Shown: one piece after another, positions 10,009-20,224 of the stretch
How the letters are laid out: the number at the start of each line of letters is the position of its first letter
Numbering within the stretch: position 1 is the stretch's first letter
NCBI RefSeq assembly: GCF_025602895.1
Contig: NW_026516216.1
Coordinates: 186,001 to 250,000 of the forward strand
From: Polychytrium aggregatum
Taxonomy: Eukaryota; Chytridiomycota; Chytridiomycetes; Polychytriales
DNA length: 64,000 bases
Direction of reading: 5' to 3'
Notes under the pieces: generated by a model
The model's database searches: none
What the model saw: only the letters and a program-made list of their open reading frames with translations
What the model was told of the DNA's origin: nothing
Translations under genes and position numbers: made by a program

Positions 10009-11616
10009 CATGACAAAGCCGACTTTCCAGCTGCAAGAGTATGGTATATATTCTCCCTTCGGCGCATTCTTTGGTGCGTTGACGGATTGGCTTGGGACAA
10101 GACTCTGCCAGAGGACATCGCTCCGATGGATCAATCACCAACCATCGAAGCACCAAACCTTATGAGCCGTGTCTGGAAGGTTTTCTTGTACATTTTACCA
10201 TGGTAGTTATGGAGGCGGATGTAGGCTGCCATCGGATCCAAACTCTGTGATACATGATCGGTGGAGTCTGCGTCCCCCGCCAGAAAGATGGCGCGCCACA
10301 AATACCGATCCACAAACACCTATCTACAATGCAAAGCTACCTAGAGAGGAAAGCACTAGCTGCAGCAGAGATTGCGATAAATGAATGAATCAATGCCTAC
10401 GACGACTTATTACGCCGAAGCATCCCTTGTATAAAGCCTACGCTCGCCGTGTCTTTGTCGGTGCACCTCTTGGACCAACTTCCCTTAATGCATGATATAA
10501 TTCGGATACATCTGAAACCTACAATTTCACACCTCGCGCTGATTGCCGCGACTAAAATCAAAGATCTCCGCCATATTTCTTACGACTCTTTGATCCATTA
10601 GAGTATTGGCATTTCCAATCAAGGTTGCAATTTAGAGGCAAGTAAATGGGAGATGGCTCCAAGCAACAACGGGACTGACTGCTACTGAACAGATATATAC
10701 TTCATTTTATCCGCGGCGCTTTAATTCGAGTAGCAAGACCGTCATGGATGATCAATGTCTTGAATCAATCTTGGCCATGACTGGAGCTCAGCCAGCCAAG
10801 GGCGTGGAACCTCACTCACTTGATGTAGCAAGGATGGAACTGGCTAGCAGGTCGGAAAAAACCAAAGTTCAAAGACGATTTTCCCAAACATACGAAATGG
10901 CAGTGCCCCATTTTTATCAGTTTAGCTGGATTGATGAATGGACAGCAATACGATTTAGGACAGCATATTTTTGCCACACTCGATCCATTGATGCAATACA
11001 AAACGGCGAACACATCTATAGGGCTAAAATTACGGCATTCATACGAGTATCAAGTATTTATGAAGCCATTTCAGGTACTCTGTAGAAATTTTATCGATTG
11101 GTTGATGGTCCACAGTGCTCGGAACGAAACGGGACAGTGTGTCCCTGAGCGTCCCTCAGTGATCCGTAGACCCCAGTGGACGGGCCATGAGATTGCGCTC
11201 CAGTCCTAATTGGTAATTCGGCGGTTTGTTGGTTTCGGGAGCATCACCTTGAATACACTCGGTTAATCTGCTGTGGCGATGATCGACTAGAATGTTGCAA
11301 CACGGGAGTAGAGTTGCTTGTGTTCAACCATCTGGACAACTCCGGTATTTTTTGACATCAAGATAGTCGGGTGACGAGTCGCTCCGCCTCCAGTCTCCTT
11401 GGATACGCTGTTTGGCCATGACGAGCGATGAGTAGGTGTGTATTCTGCTCCTCCTCGCCCAAAGAACAACACATACACATACAAAAGTAACAGATCTGAC
11501 TCAAAAGCAAAGCCCCGTTTCGTTTTGGGCGCGATGCAAATGAATCCGTGAAATGTAGCATGTGGCGGGTGATACGCATGGGATAGAGCTGCGGTAATGA
11601 TTTTAAAATGTTCTGG

Positions 11617-11693
11617 CTGGCAAAAACCAACACCCAGTGCTAGATCCCGCCAGAGGCGCTAAGGCAAAGTCCTGATAGAGGCCCACACATTGA
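11617..11693 (+). repeat. Shared element upstream of the tRNA-Cys/Lys unit
   Basis: This ~76-bp segment aligns to the segment that, read on the minus strand, precedes tRNA-Val (13334-13409). Conserved blocks include CCAACAC.CAGTGC, CGCTAAGGCA.AGTC and ATTGACT. It ends 75 bp before tRNA-Cys. The mirrored copy lies at 20300-20376. Its function is unknown; it could be a promoter element or the relic of a tRNA-targeting transposon. Confidence 0.7.
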
Positions 11694-11768
11694 CTGATGG
11701 CAGGTGGTGAACTGACCAATAGGAAATGAAATGTTTATATATGCATAAAGAATATACAGACTCCATAA

Positions 11769-11840
11769 GGACCTTTAGCTCAGCGGTAGAGCAATCGACT
11801 GCAGATCGATAGGTCCCCGGTTCAATCCCGGGAGGGTCCT
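11769..11840 (+). tRNA. tRNA-Cys (GCA), left arm copy 2
   Basis: The sequence is identical to the copy at 8397-8468 but in the opposite orientation. Anticodon GCA, U73. A TATATATGCATAAAG stretch lies about 25-45 nt upstream. It is the first gene of a Cys-Lys pair. Confidence 0.95.
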
Positions 11841-11878
11841 GTGAGTTCGTGGTCTCAACTACAGAGCTCGAGCTTTGA

Positions 11879-11950
11879 GCCCGGTTAGCTCAATGGTAGA
11901 GCGTGAGACTTTTAATCTCAAGGCTAGGGGTTCGAGTCCCCTATCGGGCG
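11879..11950 (+). tRNA. tRNA-Lys (UUU), left arm copy 2
   Basis: 72 nt, anticodon TTT, 38 nt after tRNA-Cys. No T4 run lies in the spacer; the first T4 run downstream is about 20 nt past the 3' end. The spacer differs by one base from the spacer of the other Cys-Lys pair (ACTACAGAG versus ACAACAGAG). Confidence 0.95.
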
Positions 11951-13034
11951 CAATTTATTGCGTCCGATGTGTATTTTGCCGGTCGTTCTCAGTCCATCTG
12001 CTGAGCTTCAACTCCATAACCATATTCTGATTGTGGCATCTCCGAGGTTGTCTAGGACATCACTCACATTCTTTTTCCCAAATTTCGGTTTGGAAAACCT
12101 ACACTTCTATGTCTCATACAGTTGAATATTTCACACTACTTCGCCCCGATCAGCGCGCCAAGGACATACACCGTATCCAAGACGCAGGCTAGCTTGGGAT
12201 AAACTCGTGTTCACAGATCGAAATTAATTCGATAGCCCGTTTGCCTGATATTCCCATAACAGGTGATACGCTATCATGCATATTATCCCTCCCGTCTCCC
12301 TCCCATTAGCAGCTATTACAGCTAGTCGACGACATGTGCGGTACCGACTGATGGCTGGTTTGCTATTAACCGAAAAATAATTCGAGCGAACCTCACAAAC
12401 TGGTTGATGTGACTATTCGTATATAGCTTCACGAATTTTGCAAGGCCAAACAGGGTATTCTTTCGAATACAGGTCTCTCATTCGCTGATATTTCACTGTG
12501 CCAACCCCTCGCCCTCTAATTTGTCACTCTCCTATCGATCGCTTGCTACAATCAGCCATATATCTATAAATCGCGGAGATGCAAGAGAAAGAAGCAATAT
12601 GGCCAAGGCGGTCAAATTTTCCAAGCAAGAGCCAATAATTTAGCACACCAATGCAGCCTTTCATCAACCCCCGTTACAAACGCCAAGCCACCCTGCCCAG
12701 AACCCAAGTCACACGTCTCTTGCTCGCCTCACACTTGTAACCTCGGCTTTCCAAGGTCCCGTCTCCCTTGCTCTTGGCTATCTTGTTCACACTAACATAC
12801 TCCCCACGGCGACTAGAGGCCCTAAGCCGCCCCTCTCCCGCCAGAGCATCCTCAACCCCCTCCTTATCATGGGGGAGCGATTATATGTCCAACCAAGAGG
12901 GACCCAAGAATGAATGAATGAATAGTGCTATTTGATGGCGGCACAACGATTAACCAGTAACCGAAAATCGTGGTCGCACCAGAAGCCAAAGCAATGACGA
13001 GGACAGGATGCCAAAAAAATGAGTAAAGAAAAAT
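11951..13034. other. Palindrome arm, intergenic (mirrored at 18959-20042)
   Basis: AT-richer noncoding DNA between the Cys-Lys unit and the Val-Asp unit. No long frame and no RNA gene seen. A GAATGAATGAAT simple repeat lies near 12910. Confidence 0.6.
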
Positions 13035-13106
13035 CTCCCAAACAGGGAATCGAACCCTGGTCGCCCGCGTGACAGGCGGGAGTACTAGCCACTATACTAT
13101 TTGGGA
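13035..13106 (-). tRNA. tRNA-Asp (GUC), left arm
   Basis: 72 nt with acceptor TCCCAAA/TTTGGGA, G73 and anticodon loop CTGTCAC (anticodon GTC). It is the second gene of a minus-strand Val-Asp pair and is followed immediately by a T5 run that fits a pol III terminator. Confidence 0.95.
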
Positions 13107-13198
13107 TACTGTAATCACAACTGCTGGTCCTGCGACGCTCCCGAATCCAGACCCCAGTCCGGATATCCGAGAACAGCCGCAGAGGCCACCATCGTGTC

Positions 13199-13271
13199 TG
13201 CTTCTACTCGGGATCGAACCGAGGACCTTCTCCGTGTAAAGGAGACGTCCATTCCACTGGACTATAGAAGC
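13199..13271 (-). tRNA. tRNA-Val (UAC), left arm
   Basis: 73 nt with acceptor GCTTCTA/TAGAAGC, A73 and anticodon loop TTTACAC (anticodon TAC). No T4 run separates it from tRNA-Asp, which starts 92 nt downstream, so a dicistronic transcript is likely. Confidence 0.93.
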
Positions 13272-13333
13272 CCGTTGTTTGGCCGTTCGGCGTTTTCTGA
13301 CATCATGAAAATAGCCTTTCATCACAATGGTCT

Positions 13334-13409
13334 AGTCAATAGGTGGGTCATTACGACTCTGCCTTAGCGTCCTTTTTGGGCTCTGGCACTGCGTGTTGGC
13401 TTTTGCCAA
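13334..13409 (-). repeat. Shared element upstream of the tRNA-Val/Asp unit
   Basis: Read on the minus strand, this is the second diverged copy of the ~76-bp element at 11617-11693, about three quarters identical by eye. It ends about 62 bp before the 5' end of tRNA-Val. Mirrored at 18584-18659. Confidence 0.7.
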
Positions 13410-13938
13410 CCGGGACACCACAATGCTCTAGTTTATACCGCCTTGCTTTCGTCCCTGCTTCTGCCCCCCCCCATTTTGCTATTCAGGGCCTGCTTCTCGA
13501 ATCTTCCCAATTCCTCGATCGATTGCAACTGCAAATCCATACTTTCAGCTATTGTTGCGATCCTGGCTCCCATCTACCATCCCAGTATGACGCATCATCT
13601 TGGGTGGGTCTATTCTGGAACCACGTCTCTGGATATTCAGGGAACAGTGGCAGCCATCGAACTCGTCCAAATCACTCAGTGGACCGCATGTCTGTCGGAG
13701 CCTCCCTCCCTCCCTCTTTGTCCACCCATCTCGCTCTCACCCTTGAAGATGTCGGTGGCAGGAGATCCAGTGCAAGTACGTCTGCTATCAAGTCGGCTTC
13801 TTGATTCCTATCTGCGTCGCCGTTTATTCGTTGGCGTGCTCGTTTTTGTCGTACATCAATTGGCTCCCAGATCATGCATTCACATATGAAACCATCCTTT
13901 CAGATTCTCGCCAAGTCACGATTCTTTTCAGCAATCCC

Positions 13939-14615
13939 CTTTCAGGCCATCGCAAATCCGTTCCATATCGATAACTAGGCTGATATCGACCAGTGCCAAG
14001 ATGGTTGTCTCGTTTGCCCACTGCTCCTCGTGTTACAATAAATGGAAGCGTCCATCCCTCTCGTCCAAGACCAGTCGTGAAGGATTGTGTCTTGTCGCCA
14101 TTGAGAATCGTCTATAATTGAGGCGTATTCCTCCAGGCGGCGTCGCAAGTACATTTGAGGAACAACAGCTCGAGGCCTTAGGACTTCCCGGTCCACTTTA
14201 TCTGATTCTGATCATCCGCCCTCGTCATGGTTTCGAAGCCGAGGGCATACTTCATCACAAGTCACTGGCAGCGAAACGCACCACTCGCTCTTTTTCTCCT
14301 CCATATCCTTCTGATAGTCCACCACCATTCCCGTCGCTCTCCCCATGCTCCCCCTCAACATGCCAAATCTCTCTCCCTTCGTGTGCCGTTGGTTCTCGCA
14401 TCACCATTGTCGCCGCGGAATCGTCGCCCACAATGTCCTCGTTATGAGCAGCTTGGGAAAATTGATTTATTCATTATTCATTATGAACTTTCGAACTCTC
14501 CGCCTCTTTTCCCACCTCACGTCCATCCATTTTGAAGATCATTTCTGCTTAATTTGTTCAATGCTGCTATTTTGCCCTCCATATCATTCACTAGAATATT
14601 GCGGATGCGGGTGCA
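13939..14615. other. Unique centre, downstream flank of chitinase
   Basis: Single-copy DNA between the inner end of the left arm and the chitinase stop codon. No gene recognised. Confidence 0.55.
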
Positions 14616-16715
14616 TTAGTTGCCCCAGGCGGACGTAAGGCTGGAGAGGAGCTCGCCATTGTAGTCCTCAGAGAGCTCCCAGAACATGGTGCCACTGTAG
14701 CCGTTGGACTTGAGCCAGGCGGTCTTGGCAGCAATCGAGGTAGTGTCATCGTAGGAGATGAAGCGAGTACCGTCGGTGATGGTGGGGCTCTGGGCAAAGT
14801 TCCACCAGGTGCGGGTCCAGCTGGAGCCAGCGGTGGTGGGAGTGGTGAGGACACCCTGGGAGCGGAGGTTCAAGTACATCCAGACACCAGAGACATAGGA
14901 GCTGCCGCAAGGATCGGTCCAGAGAGCATCGAGCTGATCACCCTGGATGGGAGGGCAAGCAGTGGGGTTGGTGGCACTCTGACCGGCCTGGTTGCAGGGC
15001 TGGAAGAGACCGTTGTTGACGGTGGCTTCAGAGGCAGTGATACCCCACGAGCGACCGTAGAAGGCAACACCACCAACAAGCTGGTTCTTGGCAACACCGT
15101 TGGCAGTGTAGTTGTTCATGGCAGTGGCAATCGAGAACTGAACGTTTCCGAACTGGAGGTTGCCGGCAGGGCGCTGGGGGTCGCTGGCACCAGGGAGCTG
15201 AAGAGGAGAGTTGAAGTCGGTGTAGGGGACCCAGGAACCGTAGAAATCGTAGGTCATGACCTGGAAGTAGCTAAGGTACTTGGCGTACTGGGTCAGGTAG
15301 TTGACGCCGTTGACGTAGTAACGCGAGGGCTCAGCAGAAGCGGCAATCGAGAGAATACGGCTGGGGCCAAGAGCCTGGCGAAGCGCAGCCAGGAGGTTGA
15401 CAAAGTTGGCAGCATCGTTGGCGTTGACGTGGTTGCAGGGAAGACCGCCACCTCCGGGGTACTCCCAGTCGAGATCGAGACCATCGATCCAGAACTGGTC
15501 GAGGAAGGCAACGACCTGGGTGGCAAAGTTGTTGATGGCAGTGGAGCTGGCAGCAACATCCGAGAAGGTGCCAGAGAGCGACCAGCCACCAACCGAGATG
15601 ACAGTGCGGAGGTTGGGGTTGGCAGCGCGGGCAGCCATGAAGTTGGCAATGCCCTTGTTCTGACCACTGTAGGGGTCAATGGTCCAAGGAGCAGTGGCGC
15701 TGCTTCCACCGAAATCGGCCCAGGGATCGTAACTGTAGAGGGTACCATCGGACTTGACACCGAAGAAGGCGTAGTTCAGGACATTGACCTTGGAGACATT
15801 GATCACATTGGGGTTGTTCTGGGAACGGGTGTAGAGACCCCAGTCGGGCCAGTAGCCGACAACACCGACGTTGCCGCCGCCATAGTTCGGGGCGGGACGG
15901 GGAGTGAAAGTCGGGATGGTGGAAACATCACAGGGACCGAGATCAGCCCAGGTGCCACTGGTACCATTGGGAGTGGTGCCCTTGTTGGCGTAGTAGTTGG
16001 CCTGGTAGAGATGGCCGTTGTAGGTGACTCTGGCCCCCTGCAAATAATCGATGGTTGGATCCCAAAGGGTAGTGCAGGGCTGGAGGGTGCCGGTGGGGGA
16101 GGCAGAAGTGGTGGTGGTGGTCTTAGAGGGTGTGGTAGTAGTAGTAGTAGTGGTGGTGGTGGTAGTGGTTGTCTTGGAAGGGGAGGTGGTTGTCGAGCTG
16201 CTGGTGGTGGTGAGGCTGCTCTTGGTAGTAGAGGACTTGGTGGTTGAAGACTTGGTAGTGGTAGTGGTAGTTGTGGTGGTTGTGGTGGTAGTAACACCCT
16301 TGCCGGGGAAGTCGCAGTACTGGGCACAGATATAGATATAGTCAGATCACCATTCTTTCCATCGAACAAAGCTCCATCATGAACATGGGGCGAGGACTTA
16401 CCACACTGGCGCCGTTCTGGTAGCAGGCTGTGCCGGCACCGCAGCTCATCGTAATGAGTCCACCATCTGCGCAAGGTAGAGTATTAGATATGGTTTGAAA
16501 CACAACACCGTTGCCAGCCACGAGCAATTCGCGAAAACATGGCGCTGCGCCGGGAACAGCCAGAGGAAGTGTGCGTAAGGGAGCTGAAACATACTGAGGC
16601 AGATGGTGTACGAGGCCGAGACACCAGGGCTAACACAAGTGTATGCCGAGCCAGTGCAAGACTGAGCCAGGGCGCTCGAGGCGAGGAGGGCAAGGCCCGC
16701 AATACGAGGAATCAT
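14616..16715 (-). CDS. Secreted GH18 chitinase with CBM19 and CBM5/12
   Basis: Three exons: 16595-16715, 16402-16466 and 14616-16319 (629 aa, phases close). Residues 1-18 are a signal peptide (MIPRIAGLALLASSALAQ). Residues ~19-70 are a Cys-rich chitin-binding CBM19 (CLNGGLITMSCGAGTACY), assembled across both introns. Residues ~70-143 are a Thr/Ser linker written in ACC/ACT runs. Residues ~146-190 are a CBM5/12 (VTYNGHLYQANYYANKG). The GH18 barrel follows: YWPDWG at 218, then DGLDLDWEYPG with catalytic Glu348, the acid of the DxxDxDxE motif. It hydrolyses beta-1,4-GlcNAc polymers outside the cell, for wall remodelling or for digesting chitinous substrates. It is the only protein gene in the unique centre of the giant palindrome. 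Donor sites are GTATGT and GTAAGT. Family assignment is secure; biological role is inferred. Confidence 0.93.
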
Positions 16716-18054
16716 AGAAGAGGAGGGGAAGAGGCGAGAGGCAGATGCCGGTGTTGGAGAGCGGACACTGGTCAAGAAGCAGACCGAGGCTCGCTTTTTT
16801 ATGTCGCGGGTGGGCTGCAAGCCAGCGACAGGACGGAAACGACTGGGGACTGCCCAAGCAGACGACGGCGGACAGACACGGCACATGACGCTCCCCATCG
16901 AGGTGGGGTCTGCAATGCCCGGCTCGGGTGACGGCGACACAGCCGTCGGTCGCTGCGCGGTTCGCGAACCCCATCGCGCATCTCGGGGCGGTTGTGGTGA
17001 GTCCTGGCGGATTGGCCGCGCACAAGCGGCGTGACCAGGTCCCATGCCCAGGACTGAGCGAGCGGGCTGGCACGGGTTGCTTCGACCAGCTGCCGATCGG
17101 GAGAACGTTGTGGTCATTCGACAGACCGCGTCACATCGAACGATGCGCGCTGGGGGGATTCATCCACCCGACCGACGCTGCAGCCGCGTGGGAAGCGAGG
17201 GAAAACGGCAAAGGCACGAGACCCGGTCGCGGCATCGCAATCGAGGCCCTTGCGCGGTGGCTCAGACCGGGGTGGGTCGGGCAACCCGCCAGCAATGCTC
17301 CCCTGCTCATCACACGATCGCATGGTCAGCAGCAGCAGAGCACCCTCAGTCAACGGGATATCCAGCTAATCTCACCGGCGCAGTTGCTTGGCGGCCACGC
17401 CCAGACATGTGATGTGCCCAGGCAAGGTCGGGATGGGGACGGCGGCCATGGCGACGGCGTAGGCAGTCGCGTGAGTTGCTCTGCGAAGCAGACCTGTGTC
17501 TGGACCGAGGACGAGCGGGGGCAAGCTGCTCTGTCGGAGCCATAGTGACAGGAGAGATACCGACGCGATCGATACGGGAAACTCAGTATGTCGGGATGAA
17601 GGCCGAAAGCCAAAGTGCAACTGAGCTATGTGTTATGTCGGGCTACAAGGAGAGTGATGACGATTCCTTTCCCGCCGTCAAACAACGTTCGTTGTGCGGT
17701 CGCTGCCTTGTTCCCGAGGCATTCGGCCTGAAGCGTCTCCCAACATCTTGAGGCAAGGCATAGCCGTTGATTCAAGCAGCTCGTTGCCTTCATTGATTCG
17801 ATACACACTCGCCAATCCACCGCGACCACACCCTCAACTAGTGGATGTTGGTCTCGAGGGGGCATATGAACACCACGCCAGAGATCAAGGTGAGGCGGCG
17901 GACCGATTCTTCAATACGGCGACCACCAGCATCGATATTTGGGTGCTGAAGGAACCCAGATGATAGGACCTCGAGACCGATCCCATCCGGCTACCTTGAT
18001 GGCTTGTCAAACACTCAATGAGCTTCAAACGCACTCAGACGAATATGATCGACC
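16716..18054. other. Unique centre, upstream flank of chitinase
   Basis: 1.3 kb of single-copy DNA between the chitinase start and the inner end of the right arm. It presumably holds the chitinase promoter. The frames present on both strands show no recognisable domain. Confidence 0.5.
16794..16803 (-). promoter_or_regulatory. TATA-like element of chitinase gene
   Basis: CATAAAAAAG on the minus strand, about 80-90 nt upstream of the chitinase ATG at 16715. Position fits a core promoter; no other support. Confidence 0.35.
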
Positions 18055-18721
18055 GGGATTGCTGAAAAGAATCGTGACTTGGCGAGAATCTGAAAGGATG
18101 GTTTCATATGTGAATGCATGATCTGGGAGCCAATTGATGTACGACAAAAACGAGCACGCCAACGAATAAACGGCGACGCAGATAGGAATCAAGAAGCCGA
18201 CTTGATAGCAGACGTACTTGCACTGGATCTCCTGCCACCGACATCTTCAAGGGTGAGAGCGAGATGGGTGGACAAAGAGGGAGGGAGGGAGGCTCCGACA
18301 GACATGCGGTCCACTGAGTGATTTGGACGAGTTCGATGGCTGCCACTGTTCCCTGAATATCCAGAGACGTGGTTCCAGAATAGACCCACCCAAGATGATG
18401 CGTCATACTGGGATGGTAGATGGGAGCCAGGATCGCAACAATAGCTGAAAGTATGGATTTGCAGTTGCAATCGATCGAGGAATTGGGAAGATTCGAGAAG
18501 CAGGCCCTGAATAGCAAAATGGGGGGGGGCAGAAGCAGGGACGAAAGCAAGGCGGTATAAACTAGAGCATTGTGGTGTCCCGGTTGGCAAAAGCCAACAC
18601 GCAGTGCCAGAGCCCAAAAAGGACGCTAAGGCAGAGTCGTAATGACCCACCTATTGACTAGACCATTGTGATGAAAGGCTATTTTCATGATGTCAGAAAA
18701 CGCCGAACGGCCAAACAACGG

Positions 18722-18794
18722 GCTTCTATAGTCCAGTGGAATGGACGTCTCCTTTACACGGAGAAGGTCCTCGGTTCGATCCCGAGTAGAAGCA
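18722..18794 (+). tRNA. tRNA-Val (UAC), right arm
   Basis: Mirror copy of 13199-13271, identical. First gene of the Val-Asp unit. Confidence 0.93.
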
Positions 18795-18886
18795 GACACG
18801 ATGGTGGCCTCTGCGGCTGTTCTCGGATATCCGGACTGGGGTCTGGATTCGGGAGCGTCGCAGGACCAGCAGTTGTGATTACAGTA

Positions 18887-18958
18887 TCCCAAATAGTATA
18901 GTGGCTAGTACTCCCGCCTGTCACGCGGGCGACCAGGGTTCGATTCCCTGTTTGGGAG
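18887..18958 (+). tRNA. tRNA-Asp (GUC), right arm
   Basis: Mirror copy of 13035-13106, identical, followed by T5 within 10 nt. Confidence 0.95.
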
Positions 18959-20042
18959 ATTTTTCTTTACTCATTTTTTTGGCATCCTGTCCTCGTCATT
19001 GCTTTGGCTTCTGGTGCGACCACGATTTTCGGTTACTGGTTAATCGTTGTGCCGCCATCAAATAGCACTATTCATTCATTCATTCTTGGGTCCCTCTTGG
19101 TTGGACATATAATCGCTCCCCCATGATAAGGAGGGGGTTGAGGATGCTCTGGCGGGAGAGGGGCGGCTTAGGGCCTCTAGTCGCCGTGGGGAGTATGTTA
19201 GTGTGAACAAGATAGCCAAGAGCAAGGGAGACGGGACCTTGGAAAGCCGAGGTTACAAGTGTGAGGCGAGCAAGAGACGTGTGACTTGGGTTCTGGGCAG
19301 GGTGGCTTGGCGTTTGTAACGGGGGTTGATGAAAGGCTGCATTGGTGTGCTAAATTATTGGCTCTTGCTTGGAAAATTTGACCGCCTTGGCCATATTGCT
19401 TCTTTCTCTTGCATCTCCGCGATTTATAGATATATGGCTGATTGTAGCAAGCGATCGATAGGAGAGTGACAAATTAGAGGGCGAGGGGTTGGCACAGTGA
19501 AATATCAGCGAATGAGAGACCTGTATTCGAAAGAATACCCTGTTTGGCCTTGCAAAATTCGTGAAGCTATATACGAATAGTCACATCAACCAGTTTGTGA
19601 GGTTCGCTCGAATTATTTTTCGGTTAATAGCAAACCAGCCATCAGTCGGTACCGCACATGTCGTCGACTAGCTGTAATAGCTGCTAATGGGAGGGAGACG
19701 GGAGGGATAATATGCATGATAGCGTATCACCTGTTATGGGAATATCAGGCAAACGGGCTATCGAATTAATTTCGATCTGTGAACACGAGTTTATCCCAAG
19801 CTAGCCTGCGTCTTGGATACGGTGTATGTCCTTGGCGCGCTGATCGGGGCGAAGTAGTGTGAAATATTCAACTGTATGAGACATAGAAGTGTAGGTTTTC
19901 CAAACCGAAATTTGGGAAAAAGAATGTGAGTGATGTCCTAGACAACCTCGGAGATGCCACAATCAGAATATGGTTATGGAGTTGAAGCTCAGCAGATGGA
20001 CTGAGAACGACCGGCAAAATACACATCGGACGCAATAAATTG

Positions 20043-20114
20043 CGCCCGATAGGGGACTCGAACCCCTAGCCTTGAGATTAAAAGTCTCACGCTCTACCAT
20101 TGAGCTAACCGGGC
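20043..20114 (-). tRNA. tRNA-Lys (UUU), right arm copy 1
   Basis: Mirror copy of 11879-11950, identical. Confidence 0.95.
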
Positions 20115-20152
20115 TCAAAGCTCGAGCTCTGTAGTTGAGACCACGAACTCAC

Positions 20153-20224
20153 AGGACCCTCCCGGGATTGAACCGGGGACCTATCGATCTGCAGTCGATT
20201 GCTCTACCGCTGAGCTAAAGGTCC
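20153..20224 (-). tRNA. tRNA-Cys (GCA), right arm copy 1
   Basis: Mirror copy of 11769-11840, identical. The shared upstream element lies at 20300-20376. Confidence 0.95.

Larger units (their letters stand above)
8469..11768. other. Palindrome arm interior with minisatellites (mirrored at 20225-23524)
   Basis: No supported protein gene; frames such as the 113-codon one at 10744-11085 have no recognisable domain. Tandem arrays occur at 9005-9075 (11-bp AGCGGGCTCAC, about 6 copies), 9203-9259 (10-bp CCCATGTTCG), 9785-9848 (14-bp CGGATACAAATACT) and 9893-10008 (9-bp TTCTGTCGG-like). All are duplicated in the right arm. Confidence 0.6.
7984..13938 (+). repeat. Left arm of giant inverted repeat (5955 bp)
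   Basis: The reverse complement of this segment reappears at 18055-24008. Coordinates obey x + y = 31993 over most of the arm and 31992 beyond a G-run that has 10 G here (8030-8039) and 9 C in the partner (23954-23962). All paired reading frames compared between the arms read identically. Identity stops sharply at 7984 (outer) and 13938 (inner). The arm contains six tRNA genes and several minisatellites but no recognisable protein gene. Possible origins are recent inverted duplication, gene conversion between arms, or an assembly fold-back. Confidence 0.95.

Noticed and set aside
10744-11085. 113-codon frame in the palindrome arm (and its mirror at 20908-21249)
   Set aside because: No domain, no splice support, no flanking gene structure; the duplicate is identical only because the whole arm is.
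13343-13889. Overlapping 148-153-codon frames in the arm (mirror 18104-18650)
   Set aside because: Two overlapping frames of similar length with no recognisable domain, sitting on the tRNA-upstream element; treated as chance frames.
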